DNA from: Oscillospiraceae bacterium
GTDB taxonomy: Bacteria; Bacillota; Clostridia; Oscillospirales; Acutalibacteraceae
DNA length: 64,000 nt
Direction of reading: 5' to 3'
NCBI GenBank assembly: GCA_015065615.1
Contig: SVPY01000001.1
Span: 1-64,000, forward strand
Position numbers and translations under genes: made by a program. Positions within the stretch are counted from its first letter, which is position 1, and the number at the start of each line of letters is the position of its first letter. Below the pieces are notes generated by a model, which worked only from the letters and a program-made list of their open reading frames with translations, was not told where the DNA came from and did no database searches. Below, one piece after another: positions 25,048 through 35,166 of this stretch.

Positions 25048-26064
25048 ATGATAAAGTATTTATTGCCTGAAGAAGGAAAATTTTATAAAGCTAACCTTCA
25101 TTGCCATACAAAATGTTCCGACGGTGAGCTTACACCTAAAGAAATAAAGGATCTGTACAAAAGCGCAGGCTACAGCATTTTAGCCATTACCGACCACGAA
25201 GTACTTATCCCTCACCACAAAGAGCTTTCCGACTCTGAATTTTTGGTACTTAACGGCTTTGAATTGGGATTTGACCAAACCTGGCACGATAGTTTTCTTA
25301 ACGCCAAATGCTGTGACTTATGCCTTATTGCCATCGACAGCGAAAACATAACTCAGCCCTTTTTCCACAGAACCAAATACCATAACCCGGAACAGAACAG
25401 TTTGATTAAATTCGATGAAAACGAGCCTGATTATAACCGTGAGTACAGCCCCGATTGTATCAACTTCGCTATAAAGCTCTGCCGCGAAAAGGGATTTTTC
25501 GTAACTCACAACCATCCTCATTGGTCACTGGAAAAATACGAGCAATATTCCAAATACAAGGGTATGCACGCTATGGAAATCGTTAATTACAGTAGCTTAA
25601 TCGACGGCTACAACGAGCATAACGGCGATATTTACGACGAGCAGCTTTTTATGGGCAAAAAAATATTCGTACTGGGTACGGACGATAACCACAACCGCCG
25701 CACCCCCGGCACGAGAATGTACGATTCCTTCGGCGCGTGGACTATGATCAAAAGCGAAAGCCTCGATTATAATACAGTTACCGATGCTCTTTTAAAGGGT
25801 AACTTCTATGCAAGTGAAGGTCCCGAGATAAAAGAAATGTATATAGAAAATAATATTTTGCACGTTGAATGCAGCGAAGCCGATAAGATTTTCTGCACGA
25901 CAGCTCACAGAAGATGTATGTCCCGCTATAATGAAGAAACGGGCTTAGTTACCCACGGCGAATTTGAAATCAAACCCGACGATATTTACTTCCGCATTGC
26001 CGTAACAGATAAAGAAGGCAAAGAAGCTTATTCTAACGCTTATTTCACAGAGGATGTGCTTTAA
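25048..26064 (+). CDS. PHP-domain phosphoesterase
   Basis: This roughly 338-residue protein has PHP metal-binding motifs: ANLHCHTKCSDGELTP at the N-terminus, AITDHE, FVTHNHPHW in the middle and LGTDDNH further on. These supply the His/Asp ligands of a trinuclear metal site used to cleave phosphate esters. The substrate is unknown. The C-terminal 80 residues form a beta-rich extension. The ATG at 25048 is preferred over the TTG two codons before. Confidence 0.85.
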   Translation: MIKYLLPEEGKFYKANLHCHTKCSDGELTPKEIKDLYKSAGYSILAITDHEVLIPHHKELSDSEFLVLNGFELGFDQTWHDSFLNAKCCDLCLIAIDSENITQPFFHRTKYHNPEQNSLIKFDENEPDYNREYSPDCINFAIKLCREKGFFVTHNHPHWSLEKYEQYSKYKGMHAMEIVNYSSLIDGYNEHNGDIYDEQLFMGKKIFVLGTDDNHNRRTPGTRMYDSFGAWTMIKSESLDYNTVTDALLKGNFYASEGPEIKEMYIENNILHVECSEADKIFCTTAHRRCMSRYNEETGLVTHGEFEIKPDDIYFRIAVTDKEGKEAYSNAYFTEDVL

Positions 26065-26067
26065 ATT

Positions 26068-26625
26068 ATGCTTGAAGCAGTTTTCACTTCATTAATTGCC
26101 TTTATAAGCACCAATATTGACGATATTTTAATTCTCACCTTTATTTTTACCGCCAACAAAAACGCAAAAACTTATAAAATAATTTTAGGTAAATATATAG
26201 GTATGGCGTTGCTTACTGCTGTGAGCATTATTTCTGCCCTGGGGTTAAAGCTTATTGACCCGAAATACCTTTTTCTATTAGGTTTTGTACCTATAATTCT
26301 TGGTATAAAGGAAATTATAAGTAATTTAAAGAACGATAAACCCGGTGATGAAACTAACTTCAAAGGCTCTATACTGAGCACGGCTTTTTTAACAGTGGCA
26401 AGCGGTGCTGATAATATTGGTATTTATATCCCTCTTTTTACAAGTTTTGGATTTTTTGAAACCGTCACTGCAGTTATAGTTTTTGCTGTTATGACTTTTC
26501 TGTGGTGTTTACTTGGGAAATATATAGCTTCTTTCAGCAAAATTCAAAGTATTACCGAAAAATATAAAACTTATATAATTCCCGTGGTTTACTTTATTCT
26601 TGGTATTTATATATTCTTTAAATAA
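26068..26625 (+). CDS. CadD-like cadmium resistance/metal transporter
   Basis: This 185-residue membrane protein with five or six helices resembles the Cad family. It starts AFISTNIDDILILTFIF and contains ASGADNIGIYIPLF, two repeated Asn/Asp motifs of the LysE/CadD fold. Family members export cadmium or related cations. It follows the PHP gene after 3 bp, so the three plus-strand genes from 24784 form one operon ending at the terminator at 26630. Confidence 0.8.
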   Translation: MLEAVFTSLIAFISTNIDDILILTFIFTANKNAKTYKIILGKYIGMALLTAVSIISALGLKLIDPKYLFLLGFVPIILGIKEIISNLKNDKPGDETNFKGSILSTAFLTVASGADNIGIYIPLFTSFGFFETVTAVIVFAVMTFLWCLLGKYIASFSKIQSITEKYKTYIIPVVYFILGIYIFFK

Positions 26626-26629
26626 ATAA

Positions 26630-26658
26630 AAGGAGATAGCTTTTAAAGCCATCTCCTT
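26630..26658. terminator. Bidirectional terminator between the CadD-like gene and tadA
   Basis: AAGGAGAT and ATCTCCTT form an 8-bp stem around an internal GC/GC extension. Converging genes on either side end next to it. Confidence 0.75.
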
Positions 26659-26661
26659 AAT

Positions 26662-27150
26662 TTATTTGTTTCTTAAATTACTGAAAAACTGATTTAATTC
26701 TTTTTTACACTCATCCTCCATAAAGTTGCGGTAAACCTTCACTTTATGAGAGGGTGAATTTTTATTGAGCTCTTCCTGATTGCACTGCGAGTCGTTCATA
26801 TCGTCGGCACCGTAAATTACGGTCTCGATTCTTGAATTCATTACGGCACCCGAGCACATACGGCAGGGCTCCAAGGTAACGTAAAGCCTGCAGCCTGTAA
26901 GGCGCCAATCGCCAAGCTTTCCGGCCGCCTCTTTAATCGCGTTTATCTCTGCGTGGCCTATAGGATCTTTATCTTTTTCCCTTGTATTGTAGCCTTCACC
27001 TATTATCTCGCCGTTCTTTTCAATAACCGCGCCAACAGGGATATCGCCGTATTTCAAAGCTTCTTTTGAAAGAATTATGGCTCTTTCCATAAATCTTTTT
27101 TCAGGAATGAACTCAGGGCTCATATCAAAATATTTAAAACTTTTTTCCAT
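26662..27150 (-). CDS. tadA: tRNA-specific adenosine deaminase
   Basis: This 162-residue zinc deaminase has HAEINAI (zinc His and catalytic Glu) and TLEPCRMCSGAV (the PCxxC zinc ligands). It converts A34 to inosine in tRNA-Arg(ACG). The gene begins one base after the stop of the CPBP protease gene, so it is probably translated by coupling; its own SD is weak. Confidence 0.95.
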   Translation of the reverse strand: MEKSFKYFDMSPEFIPEKRFMERAIILSKEALKYGDIPVGAVIEKNGEIIGEGYNTREKDKDPIGHAEINAIKEAAGKLGDWRLTGCRLYVTLEPCRMCSGAVMNSRIETVIYGADDMNDSQCNQEELNKNSPSHKVKVYRNFMEDECKKELNQFFSNLRNK

Positions 27151-27151
27151 T

Positions 27152-28189
27152 TTAATACATACCCAGCATTGAAAGCACTATCATACCTATAGTTACTATT
27201 AAAGCAGCCAGAGTACCTACACTTGTAAAGTAAGCTGAAAGCTTACCGCCAAAGGAAAGGTCGCAGGAAATACATCTTTTAATTTGGGATTCCTCATTGC
27301 TTACAAGTGTTTTTCTTACAAGAAGAACTACAAAAGCGATAATTCCCAAAAGAATAAGTGCGTAGAAGATAATATTGGATATAAGGTTGGTTAAATCCTC
27401 GGGCAGGTAGAGAATAAGAATTCCGGGAATAGTGGCGTTTGCGTTATTTATAAAGTGAATAAAAACGCATAACCAGAGATTTTCCGTTCTTAAATAAACG
27501 TAGCCCATAGCAAAGCCGCAGATAAGCGCAAAGGGCATAGCGCTTATACTTGCGTGCATTAAAGCAAACGCTACGGAAGAGACAACTAAAGCAAAACCGT
27601 CGCCGTGCTTACGAAGGGTGGAAAGCATTACTCCGCGGAAGGCAAATTCCTCAAAAAGAGGAGGAAATACCGCAATGGTAAGAAAATAAAGTACAGATTC
27701 AAAAGCGTTGGTACCCGCTAAAGATTCCTGCGCGCCGCCGTCAAGACCTGCGCCTTCCACAAGCTCCATAATAAGCATGGAGGGGTAGTTTGCCAGCATA
27801 CATAAACCGGCCGCAGCAAAAACGAGAAGCAGGGAATCAAACTTCGGGTTCTTTTTAAACCTTAAGTATTCGTTTACTCCCTCTTTTCTGAAAGCAAGGT
27901 ACACGAAGAAAGGCAGACCGATAGTAAAGGCAGAACCGAACATATTTATTATGTAGTAAAGGTAAGGCGGCAAACCTGTGGTCATAAGCATATAAGGCGC
28001 AAAAGTGGAAAGCACCATAGAAAGCACGAAGCTTAAAAAGGTGGAAAGCAATATAGCCGCCAAAACGCACAGATGTGTGTGATTCAAATCATGCCTTATA
28101 AACTTTTTCTGAAGTGATTTTTCTTTGATATATCCGTATTTTTCGTGATATACCATATTTTGTGTAAGTGGTGTGTTAATACTGTTCAA
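27152..28189 (-). CDS. CPBP-family intramembrane metalloprotease
   Basis: This 345-residue polytopic protein has the Abi/CPBP motifs EEFAFRG, the later FxxxH-type helix (ALMHASISAM) and FIHFINNAN. These residues bind metal in Rce1-like proteases. Substrates in bacteria are mostly unknown; bacteriocin self-immunity and peptide processing are known roles for some members. A cytosolic C-terminal stretch carries a CISC pair. It is transcribed with tadA. Confidence 0.88.
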   Translation of the reverse strand: MNSINTPLTQNMVYHEKYGYIKEKSLQKKFIRHDLNHTHLCVLAAILLSTFLSFVLSMVLSTFAPYMLMTTGLPPYLYYIINMFGSAFTIGLPFFVYLAFRKEGVNEYLRFKKNPKFDSLLLVFAAAGLCMLANYPSMLIMELVEGAGLDGGAQESLAGTNAFESVLYFLTIAVFPPLFEEFAFRGVMLSTLRKHGDGFALVVSSVAFALMHASISAMPFALICGFAMGYVYLRTENLWLCVFIHFINNANATIPGILILYLPEDLTNLISNIIFYALILLGIIAFVVLLVRKTLVSNEESQIKRCISCDLSFGGKLSAYFTSVGTLAALIVTIGMIVLSMLGMY

Positions 28190-28220
28190 TTTAATTCCTT
28201 TCGGGAAAAGTTTCCCTATA

Positions 28221-30104
28221 TTATTTTGTCATAAGTGAGCAGATTTTATTAGTATAATCTACCGGGTCTTCAATAGCGAAGCCTTCAATTAAAAGTGCCT
28301 GAGAATAGAGAATATCAGTATAAACCTTAAGCTTATCCTTATCGTTTTCGTAAAGCGATTTAAGTGTTTCGAAAATGGTATGCTTAGCATTGATTTCAAG
28401 CACACGCTGAGCTTTTACCTTCTCGTCTGTAGGCATCTGATTAAGCACCTTTTCCATTTCAAGAGTGATATGTCCTTCTGTAGAAAGGCAAACAGGGTGT
28501 TTTGTAAGGCGGTCGGAAATTTTCACCTTTGTAATTTTACCGTTTAAAGCTTCTTTCATAAACTCTAAAAGTTCTGAGTTTTCTTCCGTTAATTTTTCTG
28601 TTTCCTTTTTTTCTTCATCGCTTATAATATCAAGTTTATCGGAAGAAATATTCTTGAATTCCTTTTCCTCGTATTTACCTAAAGTTTTGAGGGCAAATTC
28701 ATCTACGTCGTCAGTAAGGAAAAGAATCTCATATCCTTTTTCGGCAACTGTTTGAGTTTGAGGTAAGAGAGCAATTTTCTCCACGGTTTCGCCGCAAGCA
28801 TAGTAAATATCCTTCTGATTTTCTTTCATACGCTTTACGTACTCGCTGAGTGTAACGTACTTCTTCTCATTTGAAGAATAGAAAAGAACAAGGTCCTTTA
28901 AGGTATCCTTATGAACGCCGTAATCAGCATACATACCGTACTTAAGCTGCAAACCGAAAGCTTTGAAGAACTCGTCATACTTTTCTCTTTGGTTAGCAAG
29001 CATACTCTTTAATTCTGCAGTAATTTTCTTTTCGATTCTGCCTGCAATTAATTTAAGCTGGCGGTCGTGCTGAAGCATTTCACGGGAAATATTGAGTGAT
29101 AAATCCTGAGAATCCACAAGACCCTTAACGAAGCTGTAGTAATCGGGGAGTAAATCGGAGCATTTTTCCATAATCATAACGCCTGAGGAATAAAGCTCCA
29201 GGCCCTTTTCATACTCTCTTGTGTAGTAATTGTAGGGAGCCTTTTCGGGTATAAACATTAAAGCCGTGTATGTGGCAGTGCCCTCGGCAGAAGTATGAAT
29301 TACTCTTACGGGATCGGTAAAATCATAGAACTTTTCTTTATAGAAGTTATTGTAATCTTCTTCCTTAAGTTCGCTCTTGCTCTTTTTCCAGAGAGGTACC
29401 ATACTGTTTACGGTAACCGTTTCGGTATATTTTTCATACTCGTTTTCAGTGCCTTCCTTCTTTTTGGAACGCTCCATATCCATTGTAATTGGATAACGGA
29501 TATAATCGGAGTACTTTTTGATAAGGCTCTGAATACGGTACTGCTCTAAAAATTCATCGTAATTTTCTTCTTCGGTATTTTCTTTCACGTGAAGTGTAAT
29601 TACTGTACCATGGTTTTCTTTGATATCTTCGCTTATCTTATAACCCTCGGCGCCCTTTGACTGCCAGAGATAAGCTTCGTTTGAGCCGAAAGCTTTTGAA
29701 AGCACCTTAACTTCGTCTGCAATCATAAAAGCTGAGTAAAAACCTACGCCGAACTGACCGATAATGTCAATATCTTCCTTCTTTTCGTTTTCTTTCTTAA
29801 AATTAAGAGAGCCGCTTTTTGCAATAACGCCCAAATTATTATCAAGCTCATCCTTAGTCATACCGATGCCGTTATCTTCAATTCTTATGATTCTTGCTTC
29901 CTTATCGGTACGGATATTAATTTTGAAATCCTCTCTGCCAAGACCTGTAATGCCTTCGCTTAAAGCCTTGTAGTAAAGCTTATCGATAGCGTCGGATGCG
30001 TTGGAAATAAGCTCGCGGAGGAAAATTTCTTTGTGTGTATAAATAGAATTGACCATAAGATCAAGTATTCTTTTTGATTCTGTTTTAAACTGTTTCATAG
30101 CCAT
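28221..30104 (-). CDS. htpG: Molecular chaperone HtpG (Hsp90)
   Basis: This 627-residue protein starts [20 protein letters not shown]. It has the N-terminal GHKL ATPase motifs [22 protein letters not shown] and [12 protein letters not shown], then the middle domain and the C-terminal dimerisation domain. HtpG is a general ATP-dependent chaperone. The start at 30104 is supported by AAGAGG upstream. It appears as a single-gene unit with no CIRCE-like element seen in front. Confidence 0.96.
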   Translation of the reverse strand: MAMKQFKTESKRILDLMVNSIYTHKEIFLRELISNASDAIDKLYYKALSEGITGLGREDFKINIRTDKEARIIRIEDNGIGMTKDELDNNLGVIAKSGSLNFKKENEKKEDIDIIGQFGVGFYSAFMIADEVKVLSKAFGSNEAYLWQSKGAEGYKISEDIKENHGTVITLHVKENTEEENYDEFLEQYRIQSLIKKYSDYIRYPITMDMERSKKKEGTENEYEKYTETVTVNSMVPLWKKSKSELKEEDYNNFYKEKFYDFTDPVRVIHTSAEGTATYTALMFIPEKAPYNYYTREYEKGLELYSSGVMIMEKCSDLLPDYYSFVKGLVDSQDLSLNISREMLQHDRQLKLIAGRIEKKITAELKSMLANQREKYDEFFKAFGLQLKYGMYADYGVHKDTLKDLVLFYSSNEKKYVTLSEYVKRMKENQKDIYYACGETVEKIALLPQTQTVAEKGYEILFLTDDVDEFALKTLGKYEEKEFKNISSDKLDIISDEEKKETEKLTEENSELLEFMKEALNGKITKVKISDRLTKHPVCLSTEGHITLEMEKVLNQMPTDEKVKAQRVLEINAKHTIFETLKSLYENDKDKLKVYTDILYSQALLIEGFAIEDPVDYTNKICSLMTK

Positions 30105-30243
30105 AGTGATAACCTCTTTTGTAATTTTTGAATTTTTCATATAATAACAGAAAAATATGAAATTATTGTAAACTTATTAAGATTTTTTATTAATATATAA
30201 TACCTTTATTTCGTTTCTTTTACAAGAGTATATGCGATTTTTC

Positions 30244-30272
30244 TTGACAAATCCTATAAAAAATTGCATAAT
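30244..30272 (+). promoter_or_regulatory. Promoter of asnA-trmB
   Basis: TTGACA (30244-30249) and CATAAT (30267-30272) are 17 bp apart, about 50 bp before asnA. Confidence 0.7.
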
Positions 30273-30322
30273 AGTTTTTTAGAAATGTTTTGTTAATATT
30301 ACTTTTTAAAGGATAAAAATAT

Positions 30323-31327
30323 ATGAAAACCTACATACCCGAAGGCTACAAACCTTCACTTGGTCTTTACGACACACAGAAAGCCATTGGCGTAATAAAA
30401 AACGTTTTTCAGGTAAAACTTAGTGCCGCTCTTCATTTAAAACGTGTTACAGCGCCTTTATTCGTTGAACCCAAAACAGGTCTTAACGATGATTTAAGCG
30501 GTAAGGAGAGAGCTGTAAGCTTCGATATTCCCTACGCTGAAACAAACGCTCAGGTAGTTCACTCCCTTGCTAAATGGAAGCGCCTTGCTTTAAAGAGATA
30601 CGGCTTCTTTGTTGGCAACGGTCTTGTTACCGATATGAACGCTATTCGCCGCGATGAAGAACTTGATAACCTTCACTCCGTATACGTTGACCAGTGGGAC
30701 TGGGAAAAGGTAATCGATAACACAATGCGCAACGAAGCTTATCTTGAAGATACCGTAAGAAGAATCGTAAGTGCAATTTGCGGCACTTTAGATGAAATCA
30801 AGTGGCAGTTTTCAGGTCTTGATACCGAATTGGTGCGTGAAGTCAAGTTCATCGACTCTCAGGAGCTTTACGATATGTACCCCGGTATGACCGCTAAAGA
30901 GCGCGAAAACGCAATCTGCAAGGAATATAAAACCGTATTTATCAAGAAAATCGGCGGCGCTTTAAATAACGGTGAGCCTCACGACGGCAGAGCCCCCGAC
31001 TACGACGACTGGGATTTAAACGGCGACCTTTTATTCTGGCACGAGCCTCTTGGAATCGCAATGGAAATCAGCTCCATGGGTATAAGAGTAAACCCTGAAT
31101 CTCTAGATAAACAGCTTACAATTTCTGACCATAATGAAAGACGCAGCCTTTTATTCCACAGTATGCTTTTAAAAAATGAGCTTCCTTTAACCATCGGCGG
31201 CGGTATCGGTCAGTCAAGACTTTGTATGCTGCTTTTAGGCAAGGCTCACATTGGCGAAGTACAGTCCTCACTTTGGGATAAGGAAACTCACGAAATCTGC
31301 GAAAAAGCAGGACTTTTACTGTTATAA
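30323..31327 (+). CDS. asnA: Aspartate-ammonia ligase
   Basis: This 334-residue enzyme is a class II aminoacyl-tRNA synthetase-like asparagine synthetase. It shows LHLKRVTAPLFVEPKTGLNDDLSG, the Y-x-x-D-Q-W-D-W-E segment (VYVDQWDWEKVI) and the C-terminal PLTIGGGIGQSRLCMLLL motif 3. It makes asparagine from aspartate, ammonia and ATP. Its length matches the E. coli enzyme. TrmB follows after 10 bp, in an operon closed by a terminator at 32011. Confidence 0.97.
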   Translation: MKTYIPEGYKPSLGLYDTQKAIGVIKNVFQVKLSAALHLKRVTAPLFVEPKTGLNDDLSGKERAVSFDIPYAETNAQVVHSLAKWKRLALKRYGFFVGNGLVTDMNAIRRDEELDNLHSVYVDQWDWEKVIDNTMRNEAYLEDTVRRIVSAICGTLDEIKWQFSGLDTELVREVKFIDSQELYDMYPGMTAKERENAICKEYKTVFIKKIGGALNNGEPHDGRAPDYDDWDLNGDLLFWHEPLGIAMEISSMGIRVNPESLDKQLTISDHNERRSLLFHSMLLKNELPLTIGGGIGQSRLCMLLLGKAHIGEVQSSLWDKETHEICEKAGLLLL

Positions 31328-31337
31328 GGATATTATT

Positions 31338-31991
31338 ATGAGAATCAGAACTAAAACATGGGCACGCCCCGAGCTTGCAGCCTGCGATTATTTTATAGAC
31401 GAGCCCATAAAGCAAAAAGGGAAATGGGATGAGGTTTTCCCTAAAAAACAGCCTATTCATCTGGATTTAGGCTGCGGCAAATGCACCTTTTTAATGGAGC
31501 TTGCCTACAGAAATAAGGACATTAATTACATCGGTATTGATATAAGCTACGATATTTTAGGCGTTGCAAGAAGAAATATCCGTCAGCGCTTCGGCGAGGA
31601 AAAAGAGGAAAACGTAGCACTTCTCTCCTATAACATCGAAAAAATTACCGATTTATTCGGTGAAAACGAGAAGGTAGACCGCATTTACATCAATTTCTGC
31701 AATCCCTGGCCCAAGGCATCCTGCCACAAAAGAAGGCTTACTCACACCCGTCAGCTTGAAAGCTACAAGAAGATACTTGCTGAAAACGGCGAAATTTGGT
31801 TTAAAACAGATAACGACGATTTATACTTAGCTTCCCTTCGCTATTTTAAAGAAGCAGGCTTCGAAATATTCGACGCTACTACTGACTTAAATTCAATCCC
31901 TGATACTGGCAACATTCAGTCCGAGCACGAAGTTATGTTTGAAGCTCAGGGGATAAAGACAAAGGCTTTAAAAGCAAGGCTTATAAAGTAA
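31338..31991 (+). CDS. trmB: tRNA (guanine-N7)-methyltransferase
   Basis: This 217-residue class I methyltransferase has motif I LDLGCGKCTFL, YIGIDISYDIL, and the TrmB-specific INFCNPWPKASCHKRRLTH that supplies catalytic and tRNA-binding residues. It makes m7G46 in tRNAs. The start at 31338 follows AAGGATATTATT; upstream in-frame codons overlap asnA. Confidence 0.95.
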   Translation: MRIRTKTWARPELAACDYFIDEPIKQKGKWDEVFPKKQPIHLDLGCGKCTFLMELAYRNKDINYIGIDISYDILGVARRNIRQRFGEEKEENVALLSYNIEKITDLFGENEKVDRIYINFCNPWPKASCHKRRLTHTRQLESYKKILAENGEIWFKTDNDDLYLASLRYFKEAGFEIFDATTDLNSIPDTGNIQSEHEVMFEAQGIKTKALKARLIK

Positions 31992-32010
31992 TCTTCAAAT
32001 TTTCACATTG

Positions 32011-32040
32011 ACTCCCCTTTTATAGGGGAGTTTTCATTTT
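32011..32040 (+). terminator. asnA-trmB terminator
   Basis: ACTCCCC and GGGGAGT form a 7-bp stem followed by TTTCATTTT. Confidence 0.85.
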
Positions 32041-32071
32041 ATAAAACTAACGCAGTTTATAAAGAGTATGC

Positions 32072-32097
32072 AAAAGGGAGACCGTAAAGGTCTCCCC
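32072..32097 (-). terminator. GH31 gene terminator
   Basis: GGGAGACC and GGTCTCCC form an 8-bp stem followed by TTTTG on the minus strand, just beyond the GH31 stop. Confidence 0.8.
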
Positions 32098-32102
32098 TAC
32101 TT

Positions 32103-33824
32103 TTATCCTATTCTCTTATATACGGGAATGTTTTTGGTATTTACGTGGATTATGCCGTTTTCTGGAACTTCAATTTCTTCCCCCGTATAGAAGTCTGCCC
32201 ATTTTGAAGCTTTAGGCAGATAAACGTCACGCTCGTCGCCTGTATCTGCTGCAATGGGGGCAACAAGTAAATCGTCGCAGAACATATACTCGTCGTCAAT
32301 TTTATAGGTATTTACGTCATCAGTATAGTCCATAACAAGAGCTCTTGTGGGAGGAACACCCGTCTCCTTATAGCGCTTGAAAGCTTCCTTTAATTTAGGA
32401 ATCAGTGAATAACGAAGGTTAAGAAGTTCTTTTACTTCCTCCTCACACTCGTGAACAACCCAAGGAATACCATTATAATTCCAGGCATTTATTAAACAGT
32501 GAACGGAGAAAACAACCGCCTGAATTCTTCTTATAGTTTCTTCCTTACTCTTGGCGTGGCGGAATTCGGGCGCCCATAAAAGGCCTGAGAAACCGGAGTT
32601 AACCAAAGCACGGATGTATTCCTTATGGTTATAAAGGTCACTGTAAAGAACGAAGGGATAGGGAGCTGCCAAAGCACCCATGGAACGAATTTCACTGAAA
32701 GTAGGTCTGCCGTCTAAAGCTTCAAGCTGAGTCTGGCAGAAAAGTGTACCTACGAGGCTGTGGTACTGCTCGCCGTCCATACCTGAGGGGAACTCACTGT
32801 TAAGAGGGAAGCTCCAGCCGCCTGTGTAGTCGCTTGAGTCGCATTCATCTAATTTAAAGCCGTCAATGCCCTTTTCAATAAGATACTTTCTGTGGTGGTC
32901 GGCAAAAATCTTTCTTGCTTCGGGAAGTGAGAAGTCAGGCACCAAGCCGCCCCAAACTAAATAATTGCCTGAATAGGGTGCAATTTCATCGTGGAAAGGT
33001 GCATCGGGATGAACGAAGGTCTGCTCCCAAAGGTTAATGTGGTAATTGCGGTCTTTAAGATATTTTATAAAATCATCGGGATCAGGGTACCAGCAATCAC
33101 GCCATGTATAAGTGCATGAATATGCGTGGCTGTGCCAGCCGGGTTCAAGACCGATAGTATCGCAGGGAATATTATTATCGCGGAAATAATCGGCAACTTC
33201 TCTGATTTTCTTTGTATCCCACTGACCGTAGCAGCGGTATAAAAGACCTAAGCCCCACTCGGGTACGTCGCAACCGCCACCTGAAAGCATATTATACTGG
33301 CTTACGATGTCGGTAATTGTTTCGCCCTCAATTACGTAAATATCAATACCTTCGCTTGAAGGGATATGAACGCTCATAACGAGGTCGCCGTCGTCTCTAA
33401 CTGCATAGAGTTCTGCTTCTGTATCTGCAGCGCCACCGATGGAAACTGTCTTTTTCATTGCCTGATTTTTCTGCTTGCCGCAGTAGAATTCAGCATATCT
33501 TGCAGTATCGAAATACATACCATAGCCTTTATTTGTTACGAAGAAAGGCACGGGTGCATGGCTTTCACCTGTGTCGCCTACAGGGTCGGCGTTAACATCC
33601 AGTCTAAGCTTCTTGCCGCGCTGGTTAAAACTCTTGAACTGTAAACCGAAGCCAAAGATCTGGCAATCATCTTCAATAGGAAATTCAATATCGCATCCTC
33701 TTTTACTTACTTTAAAAGTAAAATTTTCTGCAGGATATTTTACTTCTGTTTCTTTATAATCAAAGCCTTTACAGAATTTGGAGGGAACAAATTCTTCGGG
33801 AGTACCGAATGTAAACTTTTTCAT
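32103..33824 (-). CDS. Glycoside hydrolase family 31 protein
   Basis: This 573-residue protein has a short N-terminal beta domain (1-180) and a TIM barrel containing WGLGLLYRCYG and GFKLDECDSSD. D326 is at the position of the GH31 nucleophile, although the family's usual W-x-D-M-N-E is altered to KLDECD. It is shorter than typical alpha-glucosidases. No signal peptide is seen. The substrate is open: alpha-glucoside, alpha-xyloside or another alpha-glycoside. It follows the oxidoreductase gene at 33856 by 31 bp and is likely in the same transcript. Confidence 0.82.
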   Translation of the reverse strand: MKKFTFGTPEEFVPSKFCKGFDYKETEVKYPAENFTFKVSKRGCDIEFPIEDDCQIFGFGLQFKSFNQRGKKLRLDVNADPVGDTGESHAPVPFFVTNKGYGMYFDTARYAEFYCGKQKNQAMKKTVSIGGAADTEAELYAVRDDGDLVMSVHIPSSEGIDIYVIEGETITDIVSQYNMLSGGGCDVPEWGLGLLYRCYGQWDTKKIREVADYFRDNNIPCDTIGLEPGWHSHAYSCTYTWRDCWYPDPDDFIKYLKDRNYHINLWEQTFVHPDAPFHDEIAPYSGNYLVWGGLVPDFSLPEARKIFADHHRKYLIEKGIDGFKLDECDSSDYTGGWSFPLNSEFPSGMDGEQYHSLVGTLFCQTQLEALDGRPTFSEIRSMGALAAPYPFVLYSDLYNHKEYIRALVNSGFSGLLWAPEFRHAKSKEETIRRIQAVVFSVHCLINAWNYNGIPWVVHECEEEVKELLNLRYSLIPKLKEAFKRYKETGVPPTRALVMDYTDDVNTYKIDDEYMFCDDLLVAPIAADTGDERDVYLPKASKWADFYTGEEIEVPENGIIHVNTKNIPVYKRIG

Positions 33825-33855
33825 ATATAATTTCTCCTTCTATTTAAAATAAATA

Positions 33856-35007
33856 TCAGGGCAAAATAATTCTTTTTTCTTCCACGGGCATATTTTTTCT
33901 GAAATTGGGAATTTCAATTGTTCTTGAGCCGTTAGTAACGGAAAGCGCAGAAAGAATACCCACTGCAGTCCATTCGCAAGCCTTGTAAACGTTAAGTTCA
34001 GGCTGGATGCCTGTCTTAATAGCATTGATAAAATCTTCAACAATAAAGAAGTCGCCGCCGTTATGACCTGCTTTTATCTGTTCTTCTGTTGCATTCTTAT
34101 ATCTTTCAGGGAGGTATTCGTTATAGTTTATAAGCGCTTCCCAGTCCATTTCACCTTTTTCTGTTTTATTAGAAGTTAATGAAACTCTGTCGAAGTCGCC
34201 TGCAGTTCTGCCCTTGCCGTAAGTAGCACTCTGGAAAATACCGTTAGTACCCTGAAGCTGGTAGTAATCCATACTGTGTGGGCGAGGTGAAAGGCAATCG
34301 GTACGGATGTTTAAAAGCTTGCCCTTCTCTGTACGGCACATTGTGGTAGTACCGCTATCCTGCTTTAAGCCTAAATCGTTATAAATACCGGGAGAGTAAG
34401 TTGTTATCTCCTTGATTCTATCCCCGGGGAACCACTGCATAACGGGACCAACACTGTGTGTGGGGTAGAAATTACCTCTTACACCGCACTGCCAGTAATT
34501 TCTCCAGGAGGGTTTATCTCTTAAATAATCGTGCATATTGTGTAAATACATACCTTCGGCATAATATGTTTCACCAAAAACACCCTTAGCTACCATATTC
34601 TTAACAAGCTGTACCTGAGGAGTGTAGATGTAGTTTTCGGCATACATATAAATTTTATTATATTTTTCGGTAACTTCGCAAAGCCAGAAGAGTTCATCCA
34701 TAGTAACACCTGCAGTAACTTCGCTCATTACGTGCTTACCGGCCTCCATAGCGGCAATAACCTGAGGCACGTGGCACTGCATGGGAGTAGCTACTATAAC
34801 TGCATCGATATCACTCTCCAGCATATCTTCATATACTCTGTAGGTTTTTATTGAGTCGTCACCAATTCTCTCCACAGCTTTTTTTAAAGCTTCTTCGCTT
34901 AAGTCGCACATAGCAGCAATTTCAACGTCGTCTCTTGTTTTTAAACCCATAAGCATTGAAAGCCCGCGGGTACCTGCTATACCTATTTTAATTTTTTTAT
35001 TTTCCAT
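33856..35007 (-). CDS. Gfo/Idh/MocA-family oxidoreductase
   Basis: This 383-residue NAD(P)-dependent dehydrogenase has an N-terminal Rossmann fold (IGIAGTRGLSMLMG, VIVATPMQCHVP) and the EAGKHVMSEVTAG segment, where the usual EKP lysine motif reads SEVTA. The substrate-binding beta-sheet domain follows. Such enzymes oxidise sugars or cyclitols or act in NAD-recycling glycosidase mechanisms. Being upstream of a GH31 gene suggests a role in sugar breakdown. The loss of the EKP lysine raises the question of whether it is a true dehydrogenase. Confidence 0.85.
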   Translation of the reverse strand: MENKKIKIGIAGTRGLSMLMGLKTRDDVEIAAMCDLSEEALKKAVERIGDDSIKTYRVYEDMLESDIDAVIVATPMQCHVPQVIAAMEAGKHVMSEVTAGVTMDELFWLCEVTEKYNKIYMYAENYIYTPQVQLVKNMVAKGVFGETYYAEGMYLHNMHDYLRDKPSWRNYWQCGVRGNFYPTHSVGPVMQWFPGDRIKEITTYSPGIYNDLGLKQDSGTTTMCRTEKGKLLNIRTDCLSPRPHSMDYYQLQGTNGIFQSATYGKGRTAGDFDRVSLTSNKTEKGEMDWEALINYNEYLPERYKNATEEQIKAGHNGGDFFIVEDFINAIKTGIQPELNVYKACEWTAVGILSALSVTNGSRTIEIPNFRKNMPVEEKRIILP

Positions 35008-35131
35008 ATATTTTTACGCTCCTTATTTAGGTTAATTTCATTTTACCACTTTAAAACAATAATTTCCATAGGCTTTTTCAATAATATGGATTTTTTACCG
35101 AATCACCTATATTTCTTACCAAAAACAAAAA

Positions 35132-35156
35132 GGGAGACTGCTTAAAAGCATCTCCC
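35132..35156 (-). terminator. Terminator after the XRE regulator
   Basis: GGGAGA/TCTCCC with an inner TGCT/AGCA forms a strong hairpin followed by TTTTTG on the minus strand. Confidence 0.85.
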
Positions 35157-35166
35157 AAAATTTTTC

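Noticed and set aside
30105-30322. CIRCE or heat-shock operator ahead of htpG
   Set aside because: No TTAGCACTC-N9-GAGTGCTAA-type repeat in the gap before htpG.
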